Source: Oscillospiraceae bacterium (GTDB lineage Bacteria; Bacillota; Clostridia; Oscillospirales; Oscillospiraceae). From it: a stretch of DNA of 64,000 nucleotides. The notes below the pieces were generated by a model that had not been told where the DNA came from, ran no database searches, and worked only from the letters and a program-made list of their open reading frames with translations. The stretch spans positions 22,742-86,741 of the forward strand of contig WQXS01000006.1 of NCBI GenBank assembly GCA_009784725.1. The letters run 5' to 3'. Shown piece after piece: positions 25,524-33,342 of the stretch (positions are counted from its first letter, which is position 1; each line of letters opens with the position of its first letter). A program made the position numbers and the translations under genes.

Positions 25524-25560
25524 ATCATTATCTTTCCTTTCTGTTAGTTTTTGTTTTATG

Positions 25561-25630
25561 CGTGTTGTGTGTTGTGTGTTGTGTGTTGTGTGTTGCGTGT
25601 TGCGTGTTGCGTTGCGTTGTGCGTTGCGGT
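25561..25630. repeat. Tandem GTGTTGT-type microsatellite
   Basis: Heptamer GTGTTGT repeated about four times, then degrading into GTGTTGC and GTTGC units. It lies between the PadR start codon and its promoter, in the untranslated leader, where copy-number change could alter mRNA structure or distance. Confidence 0.9.
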
Positions 25631-25651
25631 TTGTACGTTTTTGTTGCTAGC

Positions 25652-25695
25652 AGGTATATATTATCACAACATACCTCGCCTGTCAAGGTATATCT
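25652..25695 (-). promoter_or_regulatory. PadR operon promoter with AGGTAT inverted repeats
   Basis: On the minus strand TTGACA (25681-25686) and TAATAT (25658-25663) are spaced by 17 bases. ATACCT...AGGTAT brackets the -35 box and AGGTAT...ATACCT brackets the -10 box, the symmetry expected for PadR binding. Confidence 0.7.
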
Positions 25696-25746
25696 TACAT
25701 TAAATTATCATTAAAATAAATGTATATTGGATTAAAAGAGAAAGGG

Positions 25747-25920
25747 TAGTATTTTATTAATTTATTCAGGGTGATTTAGGGTATATAAAATTAATTTCCT
25801 TTCGCTCAGAAGAAACGTCCTGTTTATACTGAGCGCCCCTCAGCGTCCATGCTTCGGTGTGCGAAAACTAATTTTATATACCCTAAACCACCCTCAAAAA
25901 TAAATTACAACTAAACACTA
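25747..25920. repeat. Palindromic element E3 (class 1 core)
   Basis: Imperfect arms of about 50 bases (inner part GATTTAGGGTATATAAAATTA almost fully paired; outer part starting TAGT and ending ACTA less so) around a core nearly identical to that of E2. Inside the core GCTCAG (25804-25809) can pair with CTGAGC (25829-25834). It lies between the PadR operon and the M29 gene, which are divergent. Confidence 0.9.
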
Positions 25921-26033
25921 CTTTGATAAACCATGAAGCACCCTGAATAAAACAGTAAGACACTGCCCTGCCTCTTGTCATATTCGCTTGTTTCTGATAA
26001 TCTGTTCTCAATAAAAACAGAAAGAGGGAAAAC

Positions 26034-27281
26034 ATGAGTAAACAATTATATAATGAGGCTAAGCTTGATGAGTATGTTGAGCTTATTGTGAGGCAGGGTG
26101 TTAATATTCAAAAGGGGCAGCAGCTTTTTATCGGGTGCAGTGTTGATCTTGCTTTTTTTGCACGCAAAGCAATGGAAGCAGCCTTTAAGGCGGGAGCTTC
26201 CAATGTGCATTTAAACTGGACTGATGAAATCAGCAGCAGAACAAGATTCTTAAATGCAGATAACAGCGTTTTTGATGTTTTTCCGCCTTGGAGCAAGGTA
26301 ATGTATGATACGCTTGCCGAAGAAGGTGCAGCGTTTTTGAACATTGTCGCCTCCGACCCCGAGATATTCAAAGGCGTTGACCCGGACAAGCTGAGCCGTT
26401 TTAATATTGCATCATCCAAATCACTTAAGGATTATTATCAAAAACTGATGTCAAGCCAAATACGATGGTGTATTGCATCTATACCGTCAGCTTCCTGGGC
26501 AAATAAAGTATTCCCCGATGCGGCAAATACCGATGACGCTATTTCAAAATTATGGGAGCACATCTTCACCGCTGCAAGAGTTGGCGACGGGAAAGCGGTA
26601 AAAAAATGGCAAACCCATATAGAGTCGCTAAAAAAGCGTGTCGATGTATTAAACAGCTATAAATTTAAATCAATCCATCTGAAGAACAGTGCAGGAACGG
26701 ATTTGCAAATGGAGCTTCCGAAAACACATCTGTGGCTCGGCGGCGGAGACAAAGCAAAGGACGGGCATTTATTCTTACCGAATATTCCGACAGAGGAACT
26801 ATTCACCGCACCACAGGCGGACAGCGTAAACGGAACTGTCGTCGGCACAATGCCGAATGTATATAACGGCAATCTAATTGACGGTTTTTCAATTACATTT
26901 AAAGACGGCAAGGTCGTATCATATGATGCAAAAACAGGCAAGGAGCATCTTAAAAACATGATTAACGACATCCCGGGCATGGACTATCTTGGCGAAATCG
27001 CTCTGGTAGAGCATGATTCACCAATCTCCAACATGGGTACTCTTTTCTACAATACACTGTATGACGAAAATGCAAGCTGCCACCTCGCTCTCGGCAGCGC
27101 ATACCCCGACAGCATCGAAAACGGCGGAAGCATGTCCGAGGAACAAAGAAAAGCTGCCGGCATAAACATCAGCGACAACCACCACGATTTCATGTTCGGC
27201 TCCTCCGACATGTCAATCACCGGCACAACCCCCTCCGGCGAAAAAGTCACAATATTCGAAAATGGGAATTTTGCGATATAA
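26034..27281 (+). CDS. M29-family aminopeptidase
   Basis: 415 residues, the normal length for AmpS / aminopeptidase T-like enzymes. Landmarks: LDEYVELIVRQGVNIQKGQ at the start, NIPTEELFTAP (metal-binding Glu), GEIALVEHDSPIS (second Glu), NTLYDENASCHLALG (His) and DNHHDFMFGSSDM (His, Asp) near the end. These residues bind a two-metal centre that removes N-terminal amino acids. No signal peptide, so cytoplasmic; likely in peptide recycling. SD AGAGGG precedes the ATG. It is flanked by two palindromic elements of the same class. Confidence 0.93.
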   Translation: MSKQLYNEAKLDEYVELIVRQGVNIQKGQQLFIGCSVDLAFFARKAMEAAFKAGASNVHLNWTDEISSRTRFLNADNSVFDVFPPWSKVMYDTLAEEGAAFLNIVASDPEIFKGVDPDKLSRFNIASSKSLKDYYQKLMSSQIRWCIASIPSASWANKVFPDAANTDDAISKLWEHIFTAARVGDGKAVKKWQTHIESLKKRVDVLNSYKFKSIHLKNSAGTDLQMELPKTHLWLGGGDKAKDGHLFLPNIPTEELFTAPQADSVNGTVVGTMPNVYNGNLIDGFSITFKDGKVVSYDAKTGKEHLKNMINDIPGMDYLGEIALVEHDSPISNMGTLFYNTLYDENASCHLALGSAYPDSIENGGSMSEEQRKAAGINISDNHHDFMFGSSDMSITGTTPSGEKVTIFENGNFAI

Positions 27282-27288
27282 AAGACTA

Positions 27289-27481
27289 GGGACAAGTAGT
27301 TTATTTGTTTTTGAGGGTGGTTCAGGGGTTGTTAAATTGATTTTCGCACACTCAAGTCAATGTCTCGCAAGCGAGCCATAAGACGCCGAGGGGCGCTCTG
27401 TTGAAACACGACGTTTCTTCTGAGCGAAAGGAAATTAATTTAACAACCCCTGAATCACCCTGAACAAATAATACTTGTCCC
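27289..27481. repeat. Palindromic element E4 (class 1 core, inverted orientation)
   Basis: Arms start GGGACAAGTA (27289) and end with its complement (27481), paired over about 50 bases with a few mismatches. The core reads in the opposite direction to E2 and E3 and shares GAAACGTC and GAGCGCCCCTC, but the CATGCTTCGG part is replaced by a longer segment containing the palindrome TCTCGCAAGCGAG. It separates convergent genes. Confidence 0.9.
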
Positions 27482-27489
27482 ATTGTTTA

Positions 27490-27657
27490 TCATCTGCCGG
27501 TTTTTCGGCGGTTGTAGGCTTTGGGGTTTGGGGGTTTTCTTGTGATGGGGTTTATTTCGCCCCATGTGCCTCTTTTCGAGTCATGAAATTTCTTTTGCTG
27601 CAGTTTTGACTGTTTCTTCAAAGGAACAAAATTTTTTTCTTTTTTATCTTCAATCAT
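27490..27657 (-). CDS. Small conserved basic protein
   Basis: 55 residues, highly basic, beginning MIEDKKEKNFVPLKKQSK. The stretch KKFHDSKRGTWGEINPITRK with the end KAYNRRK resembles a small, unnamed protein I recall from Firmicutes with the pattern RGxWxxxNPxTR...KxYxRKK. Role unknown. No clear SD precedes the ATG, although a TATAAT-like box lies just upstream, which lowers confidence in the start. It ends 9 bases from element E4. Confidence 0.6.
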   Translation of the reverse strand: MIEDKKEKNFVPLKKQSKLQQKKFHDSKRGTWGEINPITRKPPNPKAYNRRKTGR

Positions 27658-27947
27658 AATAAATTATATTATATCATAATTTATAGATATAGATACTTTT
27701 CATAAAAGCATATGCCTTTTTTCAAAATAAACAAATCCATTTAGTCATTATGCCAAAAATATTAAAATGCGAACTTTCTTTAATCTGCTCTTTTTATGTA
27801 GAAACAAATGTAGAAAATGCGGATTTTACTTTTAGTTTTCTTCATTTAATAGCTTCTAAATGTGAATTTATTAATCATCACCCTGTTTGCAAGCAGTTAC
27901 AAGGTATGTTAGGGTGCTTAACAAACATACGTTATTGCAGAAAACTA
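27658..27947. other. AT-rich intergenic region
   Basis: About 290 bases between the small basic gene and the second toxin-antitoxin promoter. It is AT-rich and holds short open frames without SD or coding character. Nothing further is supported. Confidence 0.6.
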
Positions 27948-27993
27948 TTGCAATTATAATCTATAGGTTATATAATACAGGGAGTAAGGTGAT
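27948..27993 (+). promoter_or_regulatory. Promoter and SD of the second toxin-antitoxin pair
   Basis: TTGCAA (27948-27953) and TATAAT (27971-27976), spacer 17. AAGGTGAT at 27986-27993 is the ribosome binding site for the TTG start at 27998. Confidence 0.75.
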
Positions 27994-27997
27994 ACTT

Positions 27998-28375
27998 TTG
28001 GAAATTCAAAAACTTTCGGGCTTTAAAAGAATCTACCAGGCAGAATGCTTTCCAAGTGAAGTCGGTAAAATGCTTGGTAAAAGCACAGGTGATAAAACCC
28101 GTTATATGAAATGGTTGTATACATGGTTATCCGTATTAGACAGCGAAGGTATGAAAGCTTTAAATCTTCAGCAGTTTGAGCACCTCAAGGGAACAAGCAA
28201 TCCTCGTTTGTACGCTATTCGTCATTCACGCAGCAGAATTAATGAACGGTATATTTTTGTTTTTTCTTATGAAGAGAGTATTATTCTTTTAACTTCATTT
28301 AAAGAAAAAAACTCTAATGATTATCAATCAGCAATTATTCACGCAAAGAACATCTATGCTGATTTGGAGGGTTAA
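27998..28375 (+). CDS. HigB/RelE-like toxin
   Basis: 125 residues if it starts at TTG 27998, the first in-frame start with a suitable SD and located after the promoter. The fold marks of Gp49/HigB-type toxins are visible: MKWLYTWLSVLDSEGMKALN, FEHLKGTSNPRLYAIRHSRS and NERYIFVFSYEESIILLTSFKEK, where LYxIR and the FxKK-like LTSFKEK segment are typical. These toxins cut mRNA on the ribosome. It precedes its antitoxin by zero bases, the toxin-first order of the higBA group. Confidence 0.8.
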   Translation: MEIQKLSGFKRIYQAECFPSEVGKMLGKSTGDKTRYMKWLYTWLSVLDSEGMKALNLQQFEHLKGTSNPRLYAIRHSRSRINERYIFVFSYEESIILLTSFKEKNSNDYQSAIIHAKNIYADLEG

Positions 28376-28672
28376 ATGAGCATAAAAGAAAAATTATTAA
28401 ACGCAACAGAGAGTACCTGGTTGTCTGAGCATCTGACTCCTGAGGAGATAGATACAGCCGGATATATTGCTCAAATAGCTTCTTCTATCCAAAAACAACG
28501 CAAAGCCAGGGGGTATACGCAAAAGGAATTAGCAAGCATGCTTGGAGTTTCGCAGGTTATGGTTTCCCGCTGGGAAAATGGTGAGGAAAATTTCACTATT
28601 GCAACCTTGGCAAAAATCTCATCAGCACTTGGTATGAAATTAAATAATCCGTTAGAAAGACAGGTTGTTTAA
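28376..28672 (+). CDS. XRE-type HTH antitoxin
   Basis: 98 residues. Residues 38-92 form a helix-turn-helix of the Cro/CI type: KQRKARGYTQKELASMLGVSQVMVSRWENGEENFTIATLAKIS. The N-terminal 35 residues would contact the toxin. It starts directly after the toxin stop codon, so translation is coupled. Expected to neutralise the toxin and repress the operon; no obvious palindrome is seen at the promoter. Confidence 0.88.
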   Translation: MSIKEKLLNATESTWLSEHLTPEEIDTAGYIAQIASSIQKQRKARGYTQKELASMLGVSQVMVSRWENGEENFTIATLAKISSALGMKLNNPLERQVV

Positions 28673-28709
28673 ATTTCAATCAAAATGTATAAGATTTTTC
28701 ATCTTATCA

Positions 28710-30041
28710 TCAATCATTTGAATGTTCCTTTTTCCATTGTTCGATTTGGGTCATGCGTTCTTTTACGCGGGTTTCCTGGCCTTGGTCGGTTGGTTTGTAA
28801 TATTTTCGGTCAAGTAAAGAATCGGGCAGGCATTGCATTGAGCTCAGCTTGTCTTCCGTATCGTGAGCGTATATATAGTTCTTGCCATAACCCAGTTCTT
28901 TCATCAGTTTTGTAGGAGCGTTTCTTATATGCATCGGAACGGGTTCGGCAAGCATGGTCTGTGCGTCAACCGCTGCGGCACTGTATGCAAGGTCTAAGGC
29001 ATTCGACTTTGGTGCAAGTGCCATGTATGTTACGGCATGTGTAAGGTGGACGCTGCATTCGGGCATTCCGATAAAATGGCATGCCTGATAGGCTGTTACG
29101 GCAATCTGCAATGCACGGCTGTCCGCCATGCCGATGTCCTCGCTTGCAAAACGAACAATACGCCTTGCGACATAAAGCGGTGTTTCCCCTGCTTCAAGCA
29201 TTCTTGCAAGCCAGTAAATCGAAGCGTCAACATCACTGTTCCGCATAGATTTATGCAGTGCGGAAATTATATTAAAATGTTCCTCACCGTTTTTATCATA
29301 TATGAGAGATTTTTTGCTGATGCACTGCTCGAGCATTTCCATCGTAACGGTTATTCCGGTTTTAGTAACATTACCATTCAGTACAACCATTTCAAGCGTG
29401 CTTAGTGCGACACGTGCATCGCCGTTTGCGAATGCGGCGATAATGTTCAGCATTTCATCGGTTATTTTTATTTTTGCACCGTCAAATGCACGGGGGTCTT
29501 TCACGGCACGTTTTATAAGCCCGAACAAATCATCCTGCGTTAGTGCATTGAGTACAAATACACGGCACCGTGACAAAAGTGCGGAGTTGACTTCAAATGA
29601 CGGATTTTCGGTCGTTGCACCTATCAGAACAATGCTTCCTTTTTCAACAAAAGGCAAAAACGCATCCTGCTGAGCCTTGTTAAAACGGTGAATCTCATCT
29701 ACGAACAGAATCGTTTTATCACCCATGACACTCATGCGGTCGGCCTGATTCATTACGTCCCGTATTTCTTTAATCCCGCTTGTAACCGCACTGAAATTGA
29801 CAAATTCAGCCTTGGTTCTGCCCGCAATGATACGGGCAAGTGTGGTTTTTCCGACACCGGGCGGACCCCAGAAAATCATCGAAGAAACCATATCCTTGTC
29901 TATCATTTGCCGAAGCACCTTACCCTCACCGAGAAGGTGTGTCTGTCCAGCAAATTCATCTAAATCACGGGGCCGAAGCTTACTTGCAAGCGGCCCCATC
30001 GGTTCATTGCTTTCATACATTGATGTCTGTCTGCTGTTCAT
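28710..30041 (-). CDS. rarA: Replication-associated recombination protein A
   Basis: 443 residues, normal for RarA/MgsA. An AAA+ ATPase with Walker A GPPGVGKTTLAR, Walker B LFVDEIHRF, sensor 1 GATTENPSFEV and the arginine finger region ALLSRCRVF, followed by the tetramerisation domain (VHLTHAVTYMALAPKSNA). The start LRPRDLDEFAGQTHLLG is the standard N-terminal motif. It acts at stalled replication forks in the cytoplasm. Transcribed leftwards after the lipid kinase gene with a 28-base gap. Confidence 0.96.
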   Translation of the reverse strand: MNSRQTSMYESNEPMGPLASKLRPRDLDEFAGQTHLLGEGKVLRQMIDKDMVSSMIFWGPPGVGKTTLARIIAGRTKAEFVNFSAVTSGIKEIRDVMNQADRMSVMGDKTILFVDEIHRFNKAQQDAFLPFVEKGSIVLIGATTENPSFEVNSALLSRCRVFVLNALTQDDLFGLIKRAVKDPRAFDGAKIKITDEMLNIIAAFANGDARVALSTLEMVVLNGNVTKTGITVTMEMLEQCISKKSLIYDKNGEEHFNIISALHKSMRNSDVDASIYWLARMLEAGETPLYVARRIVRFASEDIGMADSRALQIAVTAYQACHFIGMPECSVHLTHAVTYMALAPKSNALDLAYSAAAVDAQTMLAEPVPMHIRNAPTKLMKELGYGKNYIYAHDTEDKLSSMQCLPDSLLDRKYYKPTDQGQETRVKERMTQIEQWKKEHSND

Positions 30042-30069
30042 TTTTTACCCCGGTCCCTGACCCCTAAAC

Positions 30070-30951
30070 TCATGTTACTATCTTAACCGCTTTATGGCAG
30101 TTTATAATTTCTACTTTTTTATGCTTGCCGCCGTCCTCGCCATCGACTGTCCAGGGTACTTCTTCTTCGAAAATGAACCTGACATTTGAAGCATGCAGCA
30201 TGTTTACATTATCGCCGTCATATGTATGTACGGTGACGCTTGACATTATATCCAGAAAATCTGCAAGCACAACAGGCTGCTTAACAAGAATAATCTCGAA
30301 CTCACCGTCGGAGAGGTCGACACGCTCCGGGTTCAGCTTAATAAAACCCGCTATTGATGTAGAATTTGTAACTCCGCCGAAAATGAAGTCGCCTTCAATA
30401 GTTTTGCCGTCATATTCCACGATTGTACGCCTTGGTTTAATCGTCGCAACATCTGCTATCCCTCCGAATATATATGCAAGAGGACCGAGCGCACGTTTTG
30501 CACTTTGGGGTGTAGAATATGAAACACCCGTAAAGGCTCCGAATGCGGCAATATATGTAAAGTATCTTTCATAAAACCTGCCTATGTCAATTGCAACAGG
30601 CTTACCTTCAAGTATTTTTTTTGCAGCAATCGATGGGTCTCTTGACAAAGCAAGCGTATGTGCAACATCGTTTGCAGTTCCTGCCGGAATGTATCCGAGA
30701 GGAATTGCCGTACCGGCTCTCAGCAGACCCGAGATAACACCGCTTAGTGTCCCGTCCCCGCCGACACATACAACCAGATCATGCTTTTCCGCATGCGTAT
30801 AAACAAGCTCCTCGGGTGTTTCATCATGCGAAAAATAAACCGTGACACTGTAATCGGCATCACAAAGCTTTGAAACAATCGTGCCGAGGGCCGTTTTTGA
30901 AAGCCCCCGGCCCGAATGAGGATTAATTATAAGCATCATCCTGCGAGTCAT
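30070..30951 (-). CDS. Diacylglycerol/lipid kinase family protein (YegS/DgkB type)
   Basis: 293 residues. The catalytic domain shows INPHSGRG near the start, the nucleotide-binding VVCVGGDGTLSGVISGL and PLGYIPAGTANDVAHTL, all diagnostic of the DAGK catalytic family; the C-terminal half has the beta-sandwich end EVPWTVDGEDGG. It phosphorylates diacylglycerol or a related lipid at the membrane face and would feed phospholipid recycling. It lies between serA and rarA on the same strand, with short gaps. Confidence 0.92.
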   Translation of the reverse strand: MTRRMMLIINPHSGRGLSKTALGTIVSKLCDADYSVTVYFSHDETPEELVYTHAEKHDLVVCVGGDGTLSGVISGLLRAGTAIPLGYIPAGTANDVAHTLALSRDPSIAAKKILEGKPVAIDIGRFYERYFTYIAAFGAFTGVSYSTPQSAKRALGPLAYIFGGIADVATIKPRRTIVEYDGKTIEGDFIFGGVTNSTSIAGFIKLNPERVDLSDGEFEIILVKQPVVLADFLDIMSSVTVHTYDGDNVNMLHASNVRFIFEEEVPWTVDGEDGGKHKKVEIINCHKAVKIVT

Positions 30952-30979
30952 GTAAATTCTCCGTATATGATGAAACCCA

Positions 30980-32152
30980 TCATTTGATTATTCTGACTTT
31001 TGTTACTCCTTCGATGCCTTTTATTGCATCTTCGATGCCGTCTGCGATTTTGTCGACATCCAGAATTGTATATGCTGCGGGTTTGCCTTTTGTGCCTGCG
31101 TTTATCATGTTTTCAATGTTGACGCCGAATTTTGAAAGCGAACTTGTGATAGTTGCAATCATATCGGGGACGTTTTTGTGGATAATGCAGATACGGGGGT
31201 CGCCGGCCATTCTTGGCAAAACTGCTCCGGGAATGTTGACGGAGTTTATAATGTTGCCGTTTTCGAGATATTCAATGATTTGGTCGGCTGCCATGCTCAC
31301 GCAGTTATCTTCACTTTCGGGTGTAGATGCACCGAGATGCGGGATTGCGATAACGCCTTTTGCTCCCGCTGTTTTTGCGTTCGGGAAGTCCGTTACATAA
31401 CATGCAACATGCCCCGAATCGAGGGCTGCAAGCATATCGTCATCGTTTACAAGCTCGGCGCGCGCAGCATTAATTATGCGCACTCCCGGCTTCATTTTTG
31501 CAATTGTTTCCTTATTGATAAAATGTTTTGTCGCCTCCATGTACGGAACATTTACGGAAATAAAGTCGGATTCTTTATAAATCGAATCAAGGTCGTCGGC
31601 ACGTTTGATGTCGGAGGATAAATTCCATGCGCCTTCAACCGAGAGATAAGGGTCAAAGCCGTATACTTTCATTCCGAGTCCCAGAGCGGTATTTGCGATT
31701 TTTGCACCTATTGCTCCAAGCCCTATTACACCAAGTGTTTTGCCTAGAACCTCGGGCCCGACATATGCTGCTTTTTGCTTTTCGACGAGTGCGGGTATTT
31801 CGTCACCTTCCGAAACAACGCTTTTTACCCACTCGACACCGCCGATAATATCCCGTGATGATAAAAAGAGTGCACAAAGAACAAGCTCTTTAACGGCTCC
31901 GGCATTTGCTCCGGGTGTGTTGAAAACGACAATCCCCTCATCTGCACAGCGGTCAACGGGAATATTATTTACCCCCGCTCCTGCACGGGCGATGCAAAGA
32001 AGCTCATTGCCGAATACCATGTCATGGATTTTTGCGCTGCGGAGCATGAGCGCCTCATGGTTTTCCATTTCGACACCAACCTCATATTTATCGTCGCTGA
32101 AGGTTTCAAGCATTTTAGATTTTATATTATTTAGTAATTTAACCTTGAACAT
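30980..32152 (-). CDS. serA: D-3-phosphoglycerate dehydrogenase
   Basis: 390 residues. The NAD domain has GVIGLGAIGAKIANTALGLGM and the dehydrogenase marks ARAGAGVNNIPVDRCADEGI, RIINAARAELVND and IAIPHLGASTPESEDN with the catalytic His. The last 75 residues are an ACT domain (RICIIHKNVPDMIATITSSL), the serine-binding regulatory part of the shorter bacterial form. It oxidises 3-phosphoglycerate to 3-phosphohydroxypyruvate, first step of serine synthesis. It follows serC by 22 bases in one operon. Confidence 0.95.
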   Translation of the reverse strand: MFKVKLLNNIKSKMLETFSDDKYEVGVEMENHEALMLRSAKIHDMVFGNELLCIARAGAGVNNIPVDRCADEGIVVFNTPGANAGAVKELVLCALFLSSRDIIGGVEWVKSVVSEGDEIPALVEKQKAAYVGPEVLGKTLGVIGLGAIGAKIANTALGLGMKVYGFDPYLSVEGAWNLSSDIKRADDLDSIYKESDFISVNVPYMEATKHFINKETIAKMKPGVRIINAARAELVNDDDMLAALDSGHVACYVTDFPNAKTAGAKGVIAIPHLGASTPESEDNCVSMAADQIIEYLENGNIINSVNIPGAVLPRMAGDPRICIIHKNVPDMIATITSSLSKFGVNIENMINAGTKGKPAAYTILDVDKIADGIEDAIKGIEGVTKVRIIK

Positions 32153-32174
32153 TGTTATATAACCCTTTCTGCAG

Positions 32175-33263
32175 TTATTTGTTTTTCACTTCAAAATCAC
32201 GCATGAATGCCGCAAGCTTTTGTGTTCCTTCAATCGGCATTGCGTTATAAATTGACGCTCTCATTCCGCCGACTGCACGGTGTCCCTTGAGTGTATCAAA
32301 GCCGGCTGCTTTTGCTTCTTTAATAAACTTATCGTCAAGCTCTTCGCTTGCTGTTCTAAAAGTTACATTCATATCGGAGCGTGAATCCTTTTCCGCACAG
32401 CCGATGAACATTTTGCTGTCGTCAAGTACATCATAGATGAATTTTGAGCGCTCTGCTTTAAGCTTTGCCATTGCAGCAACGCCGCCTTGTTTTTCGAGCC
32501 ATTTAAGAACAAGACCCAGCATGTAAATTGTATATGTAGGAGGTGTGTTCTGCATTGAATCGGAATCAATCATCACCTTGTAGCTGAGCAGCTTGGGTGT
32601 AAGCGGAAGCTCATTTCCTGCAAGGTCTTTGTTAATGATAACTACTGCTGCGCCTGCAGGTGCCATGTTCTTTTGGACACCGCCGTAAATAATGCCGAAT
32701 TTTGATACATCGAGCGGAGCCGAAAGGATGTTCGAGGACATATCGCAGACAAGCGGGATATTTCCTGTTTCGGGAACATACTGCCACTCTGTGCCGTAAA
32801 TGGTGTTATTTGAACAATAATGGAAATAGGATGCGTCATTTGATACTTTTATATCGTTTTGCGGTGGTATATATGTGTGGTTTTTATCTTCAGATGAGCA
32901 GGCTATGTTGATTTCACCGTATTTTTTTGCTTCTTTCATTGCAACTGTCGAGAAGTTGCCTGTTACGGCATAATCGGCTTTTCCTGTTTTGCCGATAAGG
33001 TTCATGGGAATTGCCGAAAACTGCATTGTTGCACCGCCGCCCATAAACAGAATTTCATGTGTATCGGGAATATTCATTGCTTTTTTCAAGGCTGCTTTGG
33101 TTTCATCGAAAATTGCAATGTAGGCTTTTCCCCTGTGGCTCATTTCCATTACCGACATTCCGGTACCCTTGTAGTTTGTCATTTCTGCAGCTGCTTCTTC
33201 AAGCACCGGTAACGGCAACATTGACGGGCCGGCTGAAAAGTTAAAAATTCTCTCTGCGCTCAT
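32175..33263 (-). CDS. serC: Phosphoserine aminotransferase
   Basis: 362 residues, full length. It begins IFNFSAGPSMLPLPVLEEA, the classic SerC start, then MSVMEMSHRGKAY, and carries the PLP-binding lysine in YGGVQKNMAPAGAAVV. It converts 3-phosphohydroxypyruvate to phosphoserine using glutamate. SD GGAGGGTGA lies before the ATG. First gene of the serC-serA operon with its own promoter. No serB is in the window. Confidence 0.97.
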   Translation of the reverse strand: MSAERIFNFSAGPSMLPLPVLEEAAAEMTNYKGTGMSVMEMSHRGKAYIAIFDETKAALKKAMNIPDTHEILFMGGGATMQFSAIPMNLIGKTGKADYAVTGNFSTVAMKEAKKYGEINIACSSEDKNHTYIPPQNDIKVSNDASYFHYCSNNTIYGTEWQYVPETGNIPLVCDMSSNILSAPLDVSKFGIIYGGVQKNMAPAGAAVVIINKDLAGNELPLTPKLLSYKVMIDSDSMQNTPPTYTIYMLGLVLKWLEKQGGVAAMAKLKAERSKFIYDVLDDSKMFIGCAEKDSRSDMNVTFRTASEELDDKFIKEAKAAGFDTLKGHRAVGGMRASIYNAMPIEGTQKLAAFMRDFEVKNK

Positions 33264-33313
33264 AAATCACCCTCCATTTTTGATAAATAAATTACTCTTT
33301 ATTAATTAAACAA

Positions 33314-33342
33314 AGTATATAGTAAACGTTTTTTTGTGTCAA
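33314..33342 (-). promoter_or_regulatory. serC promoter
   Basis: On the minus strand TTGACA (33337-33342) and TATACT (33314-33319) with a 17-base spacer; the -35 box overlaps the stop codon of mtaB. Confidence 0.85.

Noticed and set aside
27750..27959. 69-codon frame upstream of the second toxin-antitoxin pair
   Set aside because: No SD, AT-rich composition and overlap with the promoter at 27948-27976; treated as non-coding.
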